DNA of 64,000 nucleotides. It comes from Oikopleura dioica (Eukaryota > Chordata > Appendicularia > Copelata > Oikopleuridae). This document shows, one piece after another, positions 11,401-21,627 of this stretch. The stretch is from the NCBI GenBank assembly GCA_907165135.1, contig OU015569.1, positions 10,540,501-10,604,500 of the forward strand. The letters run 5' to 3'. The notes under the pieces were generated by a model that was not told the DNA's origin, did no database searches, and was given only the letters and a program-made list of their open reading frames with translations. Made by a program: the position numbers and the translations under genes. Position 1 is the first letter of the stretch. Each line of letters opens with the position of its first letter.

Positions 11401-12821
11401 CGGCTTCTGCTTTCGCATATTGTTCCAAATAGTAGGCAGATGTGACGTCGAGGAGGCTTTCATTCCATTCGATGTCGACGACAATATCAACATTCAGAGT
11501 GACAGCGGTTTCGACGACGACAGTTACTTCAGAAGTCATCTTAAGCGCAAAGGACGAGACGTCAATAAGATGAAGTTCGAGGTAATCGTAGCCAAGGATG
11601 GTTTCGAAGTTGAGCTGGAAGGAGCACATAACAAGATCACCTTCCAAATAAAATTCCATAGACATAAACGAGAAACTGTAGTCGGCAAAAACGGCCAAAA
11701 TCAGTTCCTATTAGCGAGTTAAAAGCAGGTACTAGAGTGTGAATAATTAGGCTAAGCAATTGAGGTCGTTTACGAGCCGGCAAATTAACCGTGCATCTTT
11801 ACTGCTTATTCAACTCTCTCCTTTTTCTCGGTGTAAATTTCGGAGTCAACAACTAAAAGACTAGCATCCCATTCAAAAGTGCATTCGGCTTGGAACTCTA
11901 CAGCAACAATTTCGACTTCTGGGACAAAGCACTCCCAGCAGAGGGAGAATGGAGAAGCAACACCCTTCTCTTCAACAGCAAGGGATACATCAAAGTCGTT
12001 GGTTTCGATGAAAGTGGCATTTTCCGACCACTCTTCAAGGGTCACGTTTCCAATAGTAATATTAGCTGAAAGATATATAATATATCATATATTATGTAAC
12101 CTGTCAGACAAAAGTATAATTAAAAGCTTATTTAACGAGCCGCTGTCTATTTTTTGGACAAACTATATATTTTATTACTTCAAAGCCCAAGCGATACGCT
12201 TTTATCAAGTTTAGCTGCTTAGCTACTGTAGCTTACCGAATTCTGGGAAATCATCAGTGCTGTTGAAGGTAACGTCAACACCAAAGCTGCAGTTGGTCTT
12301 GACCATCCAGAAAGTGTTGTAAAGACCATCGTCGGCCAAGCAGCCTTCGGTCTGGAGCTCTTTGCAAGTGTAGTTAAACGCGAATCCGTCGTCGTTTTCA
12401 CTGCTGTCCGAGGTAAACAAAACGGTGAAGTTAGCGCTCAAGTCGAGGGTGATGTTCTGCTCTCCGGTGTATTTCCAACTGATATTAGCGACATCATCTC
12501 GGATCAAAACAAAATCGTGGCCATCTTCGATTGCAAAAGAAGAGGATGTCAGTTCAACGGTGTCACAGGTAGTTGCGACGCACCATTCTACTTTGTGGTG
12601 GTCTGGGTATTCAGTCAATTCAATAAGTCCCTAATATATCATTAGTTTTGATCTCTTAGTCTTCGCTGTCTTTACTTTTGAAAAAAATATATATAATATC
12701 TCTCATATATAAGCATAGTTCTCTCTCCTCCAGATACACTTACTTCATCCTCTGTAAGTTCGTGATGAACTCCATTGGCAAGGATAGTACCGAGCAAAAA
12801 CGAGAAAATCTGGGTCCTCAT
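8403..12821 (-). CDS. GPI-anchored mucin-like protein: CUB-like domain, SEA-like repeats, poly-threonine block
   Basis: Nine exons on the minus strand (12744-12821, 12237-12630, 11815-12065, 10370-11707, 9375-10077, 9045-9304, 8788-9004, 8589-8746, 8403-8540) join in phase into about 1178 residues. Order: signal peptide MRTQIFSFLLGTILANG; CUB-like domain (GLIELTEYPDHHKVEWC ... TVLFTSDSS); five SEA-like repeats in the large exon, with the recurring form 'W-D-x-x-L-L-D-x-x-S-x-x-Y'; about 214 nearly uninterrupted threonines; two more SEA-like repeats; a furin-like RKRRQ; an acidic stretch; and a hydrophobic end (FMASIVTILAAVLLF) typical of a GPI signal. One repeat keeps the SEA autocleavage-like GSVV, others have lost it. 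Probably a heavily O-glycosylated surface or matrix protein; a role in the filter house is inference only. Confidence 0.75.
9436..10077 (-). repeat. ACN trinucleotide array encoding poly-threonine
   Basis: About 640 bases made almost only of ACN codons on the minus strand. Threonine codons are mixed (ACA, ACT, ACC, ACG), with a single Ser and a single Met interruption. Between about 9760 and 10040 a higher-order unit of 27 bases (nine codons) recurs in tandem, showing minisatellite-like growth. The array is bounded upstream by a clean TAG splice acceptor and downstream by a Pro/Ser/Glu-containing exit. Synonymous variety suggests selection for Thr rather than simple slippage of one codon. Confidence 0.9.
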
Positions 12822-13256
12822 CTTCGTTGTCGATGAGAACTCGGCTATCTGAGGTCCTCAAGAAGCATCGCATGTTGAGAAGAGTACTTTACGACTAAGA
12901 AGGAATTTTTATGCACCCTCTCGCAATTAAACCATCGGCTTTTTTTGTAGAAAACGATCTTCATAAAAATGTTTGCGACGTCCTTTATGGTTCAAGTTTG
13001 AAAACTAACGAATCATCAATTCACGAATATACATTGTAGGTGTCCACCAGGGATGGAACTATTGCCGATAAAGTCGTCGATATTAATTCACGCATAAATA
13101 TCTTAATGTATTCAAAATGTATGTACAGTTGATTTACAAATGAGTTAAATCGGCAATCAACACATAGGACGGGAGAGGTGAATTGCCGCTGGGAATGCTC
13201 GAGCTCCGTGTTTCACTTTTTGGGAGTTCAGAATATTTTTTAAAGAAAAGTATCGT
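12822..13256. other. Intergenic spacer upstream of the SEA/poly-Thr gene
   Basis: About 430 bases between the start of the SEA/poly-Thr gene and the 3' end of the kelch-containing gene, both on the minus strand. It should contain the promoter or trans-splice acceptor of the first. Possibly it also includes a short last exon of the second (acceptor near 13257). Nothing else recognised. Confidence 0.3.
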
Positions 13257-16200
13257 CTATATAAAACAGACTATATACAAATAAACGTTCAATTCAAAAA
13301 AATATGAAATTTTTGAACTGTTTCCTGAAAGGGTTTCTGTCTGGTTATTTCTGTAAATTTGCACTGGCGAGAAAGTGAAGCCGTCTCCGACGATAAATAT
13401 TCCTCCATTAGGAAGTGCAACAGATGCATGATGCGAGCGTGCACGCATCAATGGTGGCATCGTTGACCACTTTTCCGCATCTTTTCCTAGCATGTAAACC
13501 TGTGGCGACTGGCCCATCACTCCAAGGTCAGCGTTAGAGCCGCCGATCACGAAAATATCGCCGTTAACATCATGAGCAGAATGACTTGAAATTCTTTCTG
13601 GCAGAGACGGACCTGCTGTCCAAGCGCCATTCTACAGTTCACTCATCAAATAAGCTGTTTTTATCTAAGTCATCTTAACCTGATAGTGCTCGACTTTGTT
13701 ATTTCTTCCTTCTTTTGGTGAAATGCCACCAAGAAGAGTGAGGCCTCGTTGATTATGAACCATGGCGGCGTACGAATGTGGGAAAAGCGTGTATCCTTCA
13801 TCCTTCATATTGAAATCTTCGTCGTAGCTCTCGCAGCTGAAAGGATCGTCGCGTGAGCCGCATACCCAGATTCGATCGTCTCGTACTGCACAACTAAGAT
13901 AACCAAATTTTTATAGAGAGTAAATTGGCCTTTGAGTACCTGTGAACACGATATCTCTTCTCCAAGCGGACTCGGACGGGGATTATGTCACAGCCACGAA
14001 TTTCAAACACTTGGTTCATCGTGTTCCAACCACCAATCACGAAGATGCGGTTGTTGAAGGGAACCACACAATGAGCAGTCAGAGATAGAAAAAGGTCAAA
14101 ATATTTTAAATATCTTTCTATTTTTGTATCTTTGTAACTATCTATTTATCTACTTGTAACGTGAAATGACCATTTTGACCCAAAACTGGCATTCGAACAC
14201 GCGTGCCCAAATCGATCTCCTGTTCGAAGTCGTTCTCGTAGTCGATCAAAGAGACGTTAAGCTTGTGACCATTGCCGCCCAGAACCATAACTTTAATTAT
14301 TTGCACTCAAAAGCTGTAATTATTATCGCGTTCATTTACCGCAGTTGCACTGTTCGCGCTCATAATAATCTCCCGGGCAGCCTGAGCCGTCGCACTCTCG
14401 GAATCGTTCTTTGATTCCGCAAGCCTAAAACATCGTTTCAAATTTTGAGCTTCTTTTGGAAAATACAAGTACCTTTTGTTCTTTCGTGTCCTCGTCAATG
14501 CAAGATGACCAGCTTGACCACTCAAGCCAGGATGAACAGGAATTTGTGTTGCATTCTTGAACTTGGATGTTATCTCCTGGTCCACAATCACCGTCACAAG
14601 ATCGAGTTCTATGGTAAAATTAGATACAATAAACGACTCGTGAAGAAAAGTCCACCTTATCTGTCTTCCACCTTCGCACGAAGCATCACAAGTAGACCAG
14701 CTGCTCCAGTTTGTCCAGGTTGGTTTGCCCCAGCAAGTGAGTGGTCCAAGCGCGATTCTCAGTTGATTAGAACTAGCAATTTCCGTCGCACGAAGCGCTT
14801 TCATAGGAAGTGCTCTTTTGTTCGTGATGGTACCTTCGTCTTCTCCTTCGGAAACGGCATCGCAGTTGCACAAGAAGCCCCCAGAGCACGAGTTTGTCTC
14901 GCCCAAAGCACATTCGCACCCAGAACCAGAATCACCAGAAAAGTACTTGTTTAGCGAACCATCACTTCCATACCACGAAAGTCTGTCAGAGACGGAGGAG
15001 GAAGAGCATTTCATGAAAATCACCTGCTCACAGCTTCCAAAAGTTGTCTCAGATGGAGTCATTAAAATTTCTATATAAATTGCACTAAGAAAAATCAGGA
15101 TTTCGATTAAAATTTAAGATATTTGGAGAATATTATTTTTGCATTTTTGATTCCTTGACTGAATAGAGTCGATTTCTCTGTCCGAAAAACCATATGTAAC
15201 ATTTTTAGGCAAACATGGACTATTGTCTTCTCCGCCACAAGTATCAGCGTTGATAACAAGCGGTTCAAATCCTGCTTCTGCAAATGGAAAGATGGTCTTC
15301 CCACTTGCAAAATCACAGTAGACACCAATAGTGTTCTCTGAGTTCTCAAGTCGAATCAGGTATTTGCCAGAATCATCTTCCGATAAACCTCTTGCTTGGA
15401 GCTCGTCGCAGCTCGTGGGCAACTGCCACATGACTTTAGCTATGTTCGTGAATTCCCTCTGCGGCATAAAGTCCATCTCTACTTCTGCAGCTGGAGCATT
15501 TGAAATCGAAGATCTAGCGAGGCCGAACACTTTTTCTAAGACAGGTCCGATCGTGTCTGAAAGCGATCGTGGTGGAGAAGACTTCTTCGTCGAGGAAATT
15601 TTTCGTTCCAAGAAGTTGTACTTGTTCTCCATTTGATTGATTGCATTCCTTTGAAGGGTGAGGATGGACTTTTGCTGCGCTCTGAACTGGTTGAACTCTT
15701 CTCTAACTCTTCGCATGTGACTATCGCGCGCTTGAAAAGCACTCTCAACGCCTTCCAAAGCGTTGTTATGCGTCGACAACTGGTCCATCATGATAAGGAC
15801 GCCTTCTTCTAACTTTGCTACTCTCTCCGAGTTTTCTTCCATCAAACTTGTGTCAATAAACCTTGTCTGAACCTGTACAGGCGCTTCAGTAGTTGTAGTC
15901 GTCGTTGAACTCGTGGTAGTCGAGGTCGTTTCTTCAGTCGTTGTTTGCACCACCGCGACCTCCGTCGAAGCCATCTCTGTGAGCTCATCGACGGCTTCCT
16001 CTAATAATGCGACGCGCTCGGAGAGCTCTTGGTTTTCTTGAATAACTCTGTTTACGCGTCGTTTTATCAAAAGATTTTCTTCCATGATTTCACGAATCAG
16101 GTTTCCTACATCTTCCAGGCTTTCGAACTCTTCGAAATCTGAGATTGCATCGTCCTTCAAGATTATTATAAAGCACATAAATACTCTCACGGATAATATT

Positions 16201-16347
16201 TAAAAAGATATAAAATAATTCAAAAATAATCAAAATTAATAATTTTGCTAATACATATTAGATCACCTGTATTCTTCTATTTCTGTCCTTCCTATCTCTT
16301 TGCCCAGCTGTTCCGAGAATCAAATAAAAGAGCAAAAACAGTCGCAT
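13257..16347 (-). CDS. Secreted coiled-coil / CASPR-type fibrinogen-like / TSP1 / kelch protein
   Basis: First exon 16267-16347 encodes a signal peptide (MRLFLLFYLILGTAGQ). Exon 15160-16154 gives a heptad-rich coiled coil with a short Thr/Ser linker, then the start of a fibrinogen-like region (SCDELQARGLSEDDSGKY, VYCDF). Exon 14656-15084 continues with SCEQVIF and GCECALGETNSC...LCNCDA, the cysteine pattern found in contactin-associated proteins, and begins a TSP1 repeat (WTNWSSWSTCDASCEGG) that is completed in exon 14473-14608. A second TSP1-like unit follows (SSWLEWSSWSSC ... CPGDYYEREQC). The remaining exons down to about 13300 carry kelch-type repeats (RIFVIGGWNTMN, DIFVIGGSNADLG, GGIFIVGDG). 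The exact 3' exon is unclear. The domain mixture suggests an extracellular adhesion or matrix protein; I know no named orthologue. Confidence 0.65.
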
Positions 16348-18153
16348 CTCTTAATCTTCTGCGTCTCTGCCTTTCTCTCGCAAGCTGGAAAATTTCCTCT
16401 TGCTCTTTTTAGAGAAAAATGTTAAGCTGCAATATGGGATAGAAATCACCATTCGGTCATCAACAAAAACGCGCACGGTGGCGCTACATCTCGTCGCGAG
16501 TTATCGCGACCCGTGGGCTCAAAAGCGAACACCATTTTTAACTGCTCTTTTACTGATTTCATAGTCTGACGTCTATGCTTTCACGAAAAAGAAAAATGCA
16601 TTGAAGAAATATATCAATTTTGCTCTGTACTACTTATTTTGTACACAAGGCAATCACCACGTGATGTTTGTCTTCAATAAATTTTAAATATGAAAAAATA
16701 CCTTCTTTTATGATCGTATGATTATTTATATACATTATAAGAATATAATATATAAATTATATAATATTATACGCGATCCTCAGGTTGAAATACATTCGAA
16801 CAAGAATTATACATAGAATGGCTCGCTGCAACTTATACTTGTAACGATTGCACACCATTACCTCAAACAGTCTCAACTTCACTACAGTTGTAGTGTTGTT
16901 TATTTTTAGTTTTTTGCCGTAGACTTTTAGGGAGGAAAAATCTCAAAGGTGGCAAAAAGGAAGAAAAGGTCGAGTTAACTTGTGAGCAAATATTATTTCT
17001 TATTCTAATTATGATAAATATTGCGTGTTGCTTGCCTCTCGAAAACCACAGAAAGGCTCGGTGGAATAGAAGCTCGCTCCATTTTGCCACTTCCTCGGCG
17101 ACCACATGAAATAAACTTTTGCCTAAATAACCTCTTACTCGTAAACCTAACGTTGTCTAACTATAACTCTAAATGCGAATTTAATACCATAAACTAAACA
17201 AAAAACGAATAAGCGGCCACAAAGATTTGTTAGTTTTTGAAAAGGAGATCGAGTTCAAACATCCGCTTTCTGTCTACTCCCGTCAAAGAATCCCCGCTTT
17301 TTTCATCAAGTCTTGATCTCTAAACATTTTCCTTAGGGGATGTGGGAATAAAAAATGAGGTTGAAAAGTACGGGATACATTTCCAGCGCTGCGGGTGATC
17401 TACTTTTGACAGGTTTGCTATTTTGCTCTGACCACAAAATAGTCTCGTCGCAAATCTGCTAATGAAGTAATGTGTCCATCATCCAACCGAATTAGAGCTT
17501 AACCTTAGACTCCAACTCATGTTTTAGTTTAGATGGTTTTTGGGGGGTCTTTTTTCGAGAAAATCAAGTTTAGATTTTCAATTTCTTCTCAATAATGACT
17601 AGAGCACTGAAAGCATCTGTTTCCGTATCATACTATTTAAAAACTAATATTCAACAAAGATTTTATACTTAAAATCGACAGTCACGGTCAGTGTCGCGAT
17701 TTGATAAGTGCGTGACTTATCTATTGAGGAACTATGCGTTTGGCCTTTTGAACGGTTGTACCGCCCTTCATGGCCAACATTTTAATATTTTCGGTGGCGA
17801 AATCTGCACAAGGATTAGCCGCTTCCCAACTGAAAGCGTTGACGTAAGCGTGACCGCTCTTTAGAGGTTAAACCCTGGTCAACAAATCAAAAAAGAAAGT
17901 AAACTGACAACTGGGAGACCGATTCGCGCAACCCGCAAATATCAACGGAAATGAAAATTGAACAGTTTGGAGCGGAAACTTTCTCAGACTAGACCTATCC
18001 TTTCAGACATGCTCATTTCTCGCATATTGCCAAACTATTTTAATTTGTGGTAGTTTTTATTACAGACAGTGTGTATTTTTCTAAGCAGAGGAAACTTTTC
18101 AACAGAAATTTTCAAGTTTGCTTTTCTTCGTTTTCAAATTGTAAGTGGGCGTT
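16348..18153. other. Long intergenic region
   Basis: About 1.8 kb between two minus-strand genes. It includes an AT-rich near-palindromic tract around 16720-16775 and several homopolymer runs. A short frame at 16863-17105 (-) has low-complexity composition and no protein character. No tRNA, snRNA or coding exon was recognised. It probably holds the promoter of the kelch-containing gene near its right-hand start at 16347. Confidence 0.3.
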
Positions 18154-19101
18154 TTAGTCAAAGCCGTTCATGTCGGTGTCGACGAGGACTCGGTTGCCGT
18201 TGCTATCAGTGCGATAGGTGCGGTAGACGTTCTGGACAACGGGTTGGACAGTTTGAGGCTCACATGGGACGCGTGGCTGGTTCATCATCATGTAGAAAAT
18301 GAGGTTGTCGTTGGAGGACTCGTTGGAGATCAAAAATAAAGGCAGGATTTGATCGGTCGTGAACGTCGTTCCTGGCGCCTGTGACTGCATCGCCATCATG
18401 ATGATCAGCAAGTCTCTGTCCATAAAGGAGTTGTCGCTGCTGCTGGTGGAAGTAGTGGAGGAGTCATCGTTGAAATTGTCGAGGAGGAGGAGAGGCAAGA
18501 GCATGTTAAAGTTGTTGTCGAATGCTTGCGCGCTATCGAGACCGCCGGTCATTGTGTTGAGCAGCACCATCATCATGATCATTTCGCTGTCATCATCTCC
18601 AGTGCTGTCGTCGTCGATGAGGAGCATGAGTGGGAGAACAGCGTCCATTTGCACAGAGGCCCGTCCCATTGTCTGGAACATGAGGAGCATGAGAAGATTC
18701 TGCTTGCGCGATTTAGCACTGCCGCTGTCGTTGAGCATCAAAAGCGGCAGCATCGTTTGCAACTGGTTGTTCGTGTTGATTGTGCAGGTCTTTTGGACCA
18801 TCGAGGTGTAGAGGAAGAGAGTAGTCATATCGAGCGCGGTGCCATTGGTGTTACTGTCGTCGTCAAGGAGCAAAAGTGGAAGGATGGAAGTGCTGTCCGC
18901 CAAGTTGCCTCCTTGCATCATCATCAACATCAGCATTTCCGAGTTTTGAAGGGAAGTGTTGTCGTTGAGAAGCAAAATGGGAAGCAGTTGGTTCATCTGC
19001 GTCTGTTGCTGCGGATTGTTTGCCTGGTTGGCGATCATGATTGCCAGAAGATTCTCATCGAGCGCAGTCGCTAAGGCGAAAAAAGCGCTAAAAACTTTCA
19101 T
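18154..19101 (-). CDS. Secreted Leu/Met-rich tandem-repeat protein
   Basis: Single-exon frame of 315 residues beginning with a signal peptide (MKVFSAFFALATA). It consists of six imperfect repeats of about 35-55 residues. Each has a leucine block followed by acidic/Asn residues (LLPLLLLDD, ILPLLLLDDDS, MLPLLMLND, VLPLMLLIDDD, LLPLLLLDN, ILPLFLISN) and then a Met-rich block (LMLMMMQ, LLMLLMFQ, IIMMAMQSQ). The tail is different: PRVPCEPQTVQPVVQN followed by YRTYRTDSNGNRVLVDTD. The repeated hydrophobic strips are not long enough to be ordinary membrane helices and are separated regularly by Asp/Ser/Asn. I do not recognise a named family; proteins of this style occur in marine invertebrate secretomes. 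Function unknown. Confidence 0.7.
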   Translation of the reverse strand: MKVFSAFFALATALDENLLAIMIANQANNPQQQTQMNQLLPILLLNDNTSLQNSEMLMLMMMQGGNLADSTSILPLLLLDDDSNTNGTALDMTTLFLYTSMVQKTCTINTNNQLQTMLPLLMLNDSGSAKSRKQNLLMLLMFQTMGRASVQMDAVLPLMLLIDDDSTGDDDSEMIMMMVLLNTMTGGLDSAQAFDNNFNMLLPLLLLDNFNDDSSTTSTSSSDNSFMDRDLLIIMMAMQSQAPGTTFTTDQILPLFLISNESSNDNLIFYMMMNQPRVPCEPQTVQPVVQNVYRTYRTDSNGNRVLVDTDMNGFD

Positions 19102-19847
19102 TCTTTTTGCTGATTTTTGGTGTTTTTCTCTCTAAGCTCAAGTCTTATTGAAAATGAGATGAGGAGAAACAGTGTCAAGTGGGTTTTATATGAAGGGATT
19201 CTAGTGCTGCCATGTAGTGGCCGTAGCTATCCGGCTGGAAAGTTTTAACTAGATGTTTTGGGAGACTTTGAAAATTCGATTATCCTAAGAAAACAAATAT
19301 CGGTTTTGATATGGGCTGTTGAGCAGACGGCTTCAGTTCCAAGGAAGATGCTTATTTTCGTTTGTTGCAAAACAGGTTTCGTGAACCAAACTATCCATGC
19401 ATGAAATCAAGTGTTCACCCGAATTTGCGAATTTAGAAATTCTCATGGATATACTTTACCTAGCTTGGTATCGGTAGGAAAAATGATGCTTCCAACTGAC
19501 CTAAATTTCAGTTGTTTGAAAAGAAAAGCACGTGGCCACTTTTTTGATAGAGTACTTTTGATGGAGTGTGCGCCTAATTCGGTTGTTATCAGCACGAGTC
19601 TAACCAGACCTCGAAACAGAGCTAGGCACTCTTTCACTTTCAGATCCTTTTTGACCGAGTTAGAGCCATCTTCTAGGGATGGATTTAAATCTCGCTGAAT
19701 CTGGCCAGAACATTAGAGGTGATATTTCACAAAATAACTTTTCAGTAACGAAGTAAATTAGAGAATGGATGCGATTACTATTCGGAAAATGCAGAGTCCT
19801 GGCAACTGTCTGGAAGAACTCTCCCGCCAATTTTGAGCTTTTCAAAC
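19102..19847. other. Divergent intergenic region
   Basis: About 750 bases between the Leu/Met repeat gene (-) and the HAND gene (+), expected to contain both promoters. Open frames here (for example 19411-19698) lack protein-like composition. No RNA gene was recognised. Confidence 0.3.
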
Positions 19848-20417
19848 ATGCTTCGTGAAAACGAGCTTGAAAATACCAACCAGGTAACTTTTGAAAAGAA
19901 CAGCTCCCACGATGGGAATACTAGAATTACATTTCCATCTTCAAAAAAGAAAAACTAATTTAGTCAAAATTAACTTTTGCCAATGAAAAATTTCAGATAA
20001 GCTGTCAAAGCCAGATCCAGTACCAGTACAGTATTCCAAATTGCGGCTACCAGCCCCACTGGAATGGTGAGCCGTACCATGCACCTGATGAACAGATGAT
20101 CGAACTTGTACCAGTGGTGGACGACGGCGTTTTGCATCAAATGATTCAAATGGAGCGCACTCAAGTCAACAAGAGCAAACGAAGCAAGGAACGAAGAACC
20201 GCTTCTATTAACTCTGGTAACTTTTCGGAGATAATAAATGTTTAACCAAAGCATTGTAGCTTACAATATTCTCAGAAGCCACATTCCGAACGTCCCTGCC
20301 GAAACAAAGCTGTCCAAAATCAAGACCTTGCGCTACGCTGCGAGTTACATCAAGTACCTCATGGACATTTTAAAAAACGACGATGCAGAGCCAGCTGAAT
20401 TCTCGCCTTCCGACTGA
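19848..20417 (+). CDS. HAND: HAND-type basic helix-loop-helix transcription factor
   Basis: Exons 19848-19883, 19997-20216 and 20260-20417 give 137 residues. The bHLH domain reads [20 protein letters not shown] across the second intron, then [19 protein letters not shown] and [11 protein letters not shown]. The segment [17 protein letters not shown] with SYIxYLMD is the hallmark of HAND proteins (and near relatives such as Twist), which bind E-boxes as dimers in the nucleus and act in heart and mesoderm development. The acceptor of the last intron is the TAG at 20257-20259, which preserves the frame. The protein is much shorter than vertebrate HAND1/2 (about 215), mostly through loss of N-terminal sequence. 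It could correspond to tunicate Hand or Hand-related; the sequence alone does not decide. Confidence 0.88.
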
Positions 20418-20482
20418 CCCAAATATAAAATCCAAATAAAGTAAACATTTACAAAAGCTTCTTCATTCAATTGCGCGAAATC

Positions 20483-20822
20483 ATGGAAGAGAACTTCGTT
20501 TTTGAAGAGTTTCTAAAAGAAAACTCAATCAGGTGTTTTTGAGTTTGTGGGTGTTTTCAAAAAATCAAGAGCATACGAATCACATGATTGAATCTCTAGA
20601 ACATGTGATCCCATCTTGTGTTTTTCACTTTTTTGTCATTAGTCTCCAACGCCAGTTAGGGGAAAGGAGGGTCCGAAAGCGCAAGAATTACAGGTAATTT
20701 TCGCGATTTTTTAACAAACAAGGTTTTAACTGTATTTTCTTTTCAGATCATGGAGCTGCCTAATGATCAGCAAGAAATCGAGCTCCAAAGAGGAACCCAA
20801 AAGGGGCTCGGGTTCAATATAA
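20483..20822 (+). CDS. Small basic protein from a local repeat family
   Basis: Exons 20483-20532, 20643-20693 and 20747-20822 join into an intact 58-residue frame (MEENFVFEEFLKENSIS, then LQRQLGERRVRKRKNYRS, ending SKEEPKRGSGSI). Exons 2 and 3 and the intron between them recur at 41.7 kb and, inverted, at 42.8 kb. In an alternative frame exon 3 reads EIELQRGTQKGLGFNISG, which resembles the first strand and carboxylate loop of a PDZ domain, so the family may descend from a fragment of a PDZ gene. It begins only 65 bases after the HAND stop. No function can be assigned and it may be a gene fragment. Confidence 0.35.
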
Positions 20823-21010
20823 GTGGCCATCACGCCATCACCCGCCTCTTGACTCCAAATCGGAGATACCGACACGGAGAAACCAAACCAGAACTCAAAT
20901 TTTCTGTCAATACCTGAATAAAATCAATTTCTCATTCATTACTTTTTTGGAAGGTTCTAAAGAATTTTTCTCAGATTCGAAAGACCTTCCAAAATCTTGT
21001 TGTTTCTTTC
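20575..21010 (+). repeat. Dispersed repeat, copy A
   Basis: Homologous to copies B (41694-42112) and C (42426-42862, inverted). Shared landmarks are a CTCTAGAACA...GATCCCATC block, a 51-base exon-like block, a GTAATTT intron start, the block GAAATCGAGCTCCAAAGAGG, and a terminal motif built around TTTTGGAAAG/CTTTCCAAAA. Copy A is the most diverged in its 3' half. Because the intron-like segment is kept in every copy, spread was by DNA duplication, not by retrotransposition of spliced RNA. Confidence 0.75.
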
Positions 21011-21627
21011 TTCGATAACTTACAGTAGAATATTCTGAGTGAGTTATTCTTTCTGAGGGAGTAACTGCCTGTAGTCTGTCGGCAATAGAGGTTGAAGCTT
21101 TATCCTTTTTGAGCAGCGCGCGGCGTGGGAGATTTTTGTCCAATCGGCGGCCGTCTTTCTTCAATCCAGAAACTCTCCACTTCTACGTCGACTCCCTCTT
21201 CCCAGGTACAATCCCACTCAGCCTGCAACTGCCTGTAATTGCCATTCATTTCTCCTAAACTTAACAAATAGAGAAGGCTGATTCACGCTTCCATCCAAAT
21301 CAACTTCTATTCAATAATAATTAAACAGAGTCGTCAATTATAGAATATCAATTTTCGGTTGAATTCAATGATTTATCCGCCTTTTCATAAAGTAATCGCT
21401 CTTCAAATTAAGAATTTTTCAATAATTACAGAAAGATTCAAGAAGCATCCAGTAATATTCGATTTTCAGGGAGAATTAATCCTCATTCGGGAGTTTTTCT
21501 GACGATTTCGACTATTTCTTTCTTTCTTACTTGATTTCGACTTGAAAAACAACCCTTTCTCACCCCCATTTTCTTTATTTCCAACGTCTACTTTTCAGGA
21601 TCGACCAAAGAAACAAAGAAAAAGAAA
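21011..21627. other. Upstream region of CNOT2
   Basis: About 600 bases between repeat copy A and the CNOT2 start. A frame on the minus strand (20907-21164) overlaps the repeat and is not convincing. A ctttTCAG just before 21600 may be the CNOT2 trans-splice or leader-intron acceptor. Confidence 0.3.

Noticed and set aside
10824..11722. Plus-strand frames antisense to the SEA repeat exon
   Set aside because: Shadows of a 446-codon exon with clear repeated domain structure on the minus strand.
16863..17105. 80-codon minus-strand frame in the large intergenic region
   Set aside because: Composition is not protein-like and no exon structure or similarity supports it.
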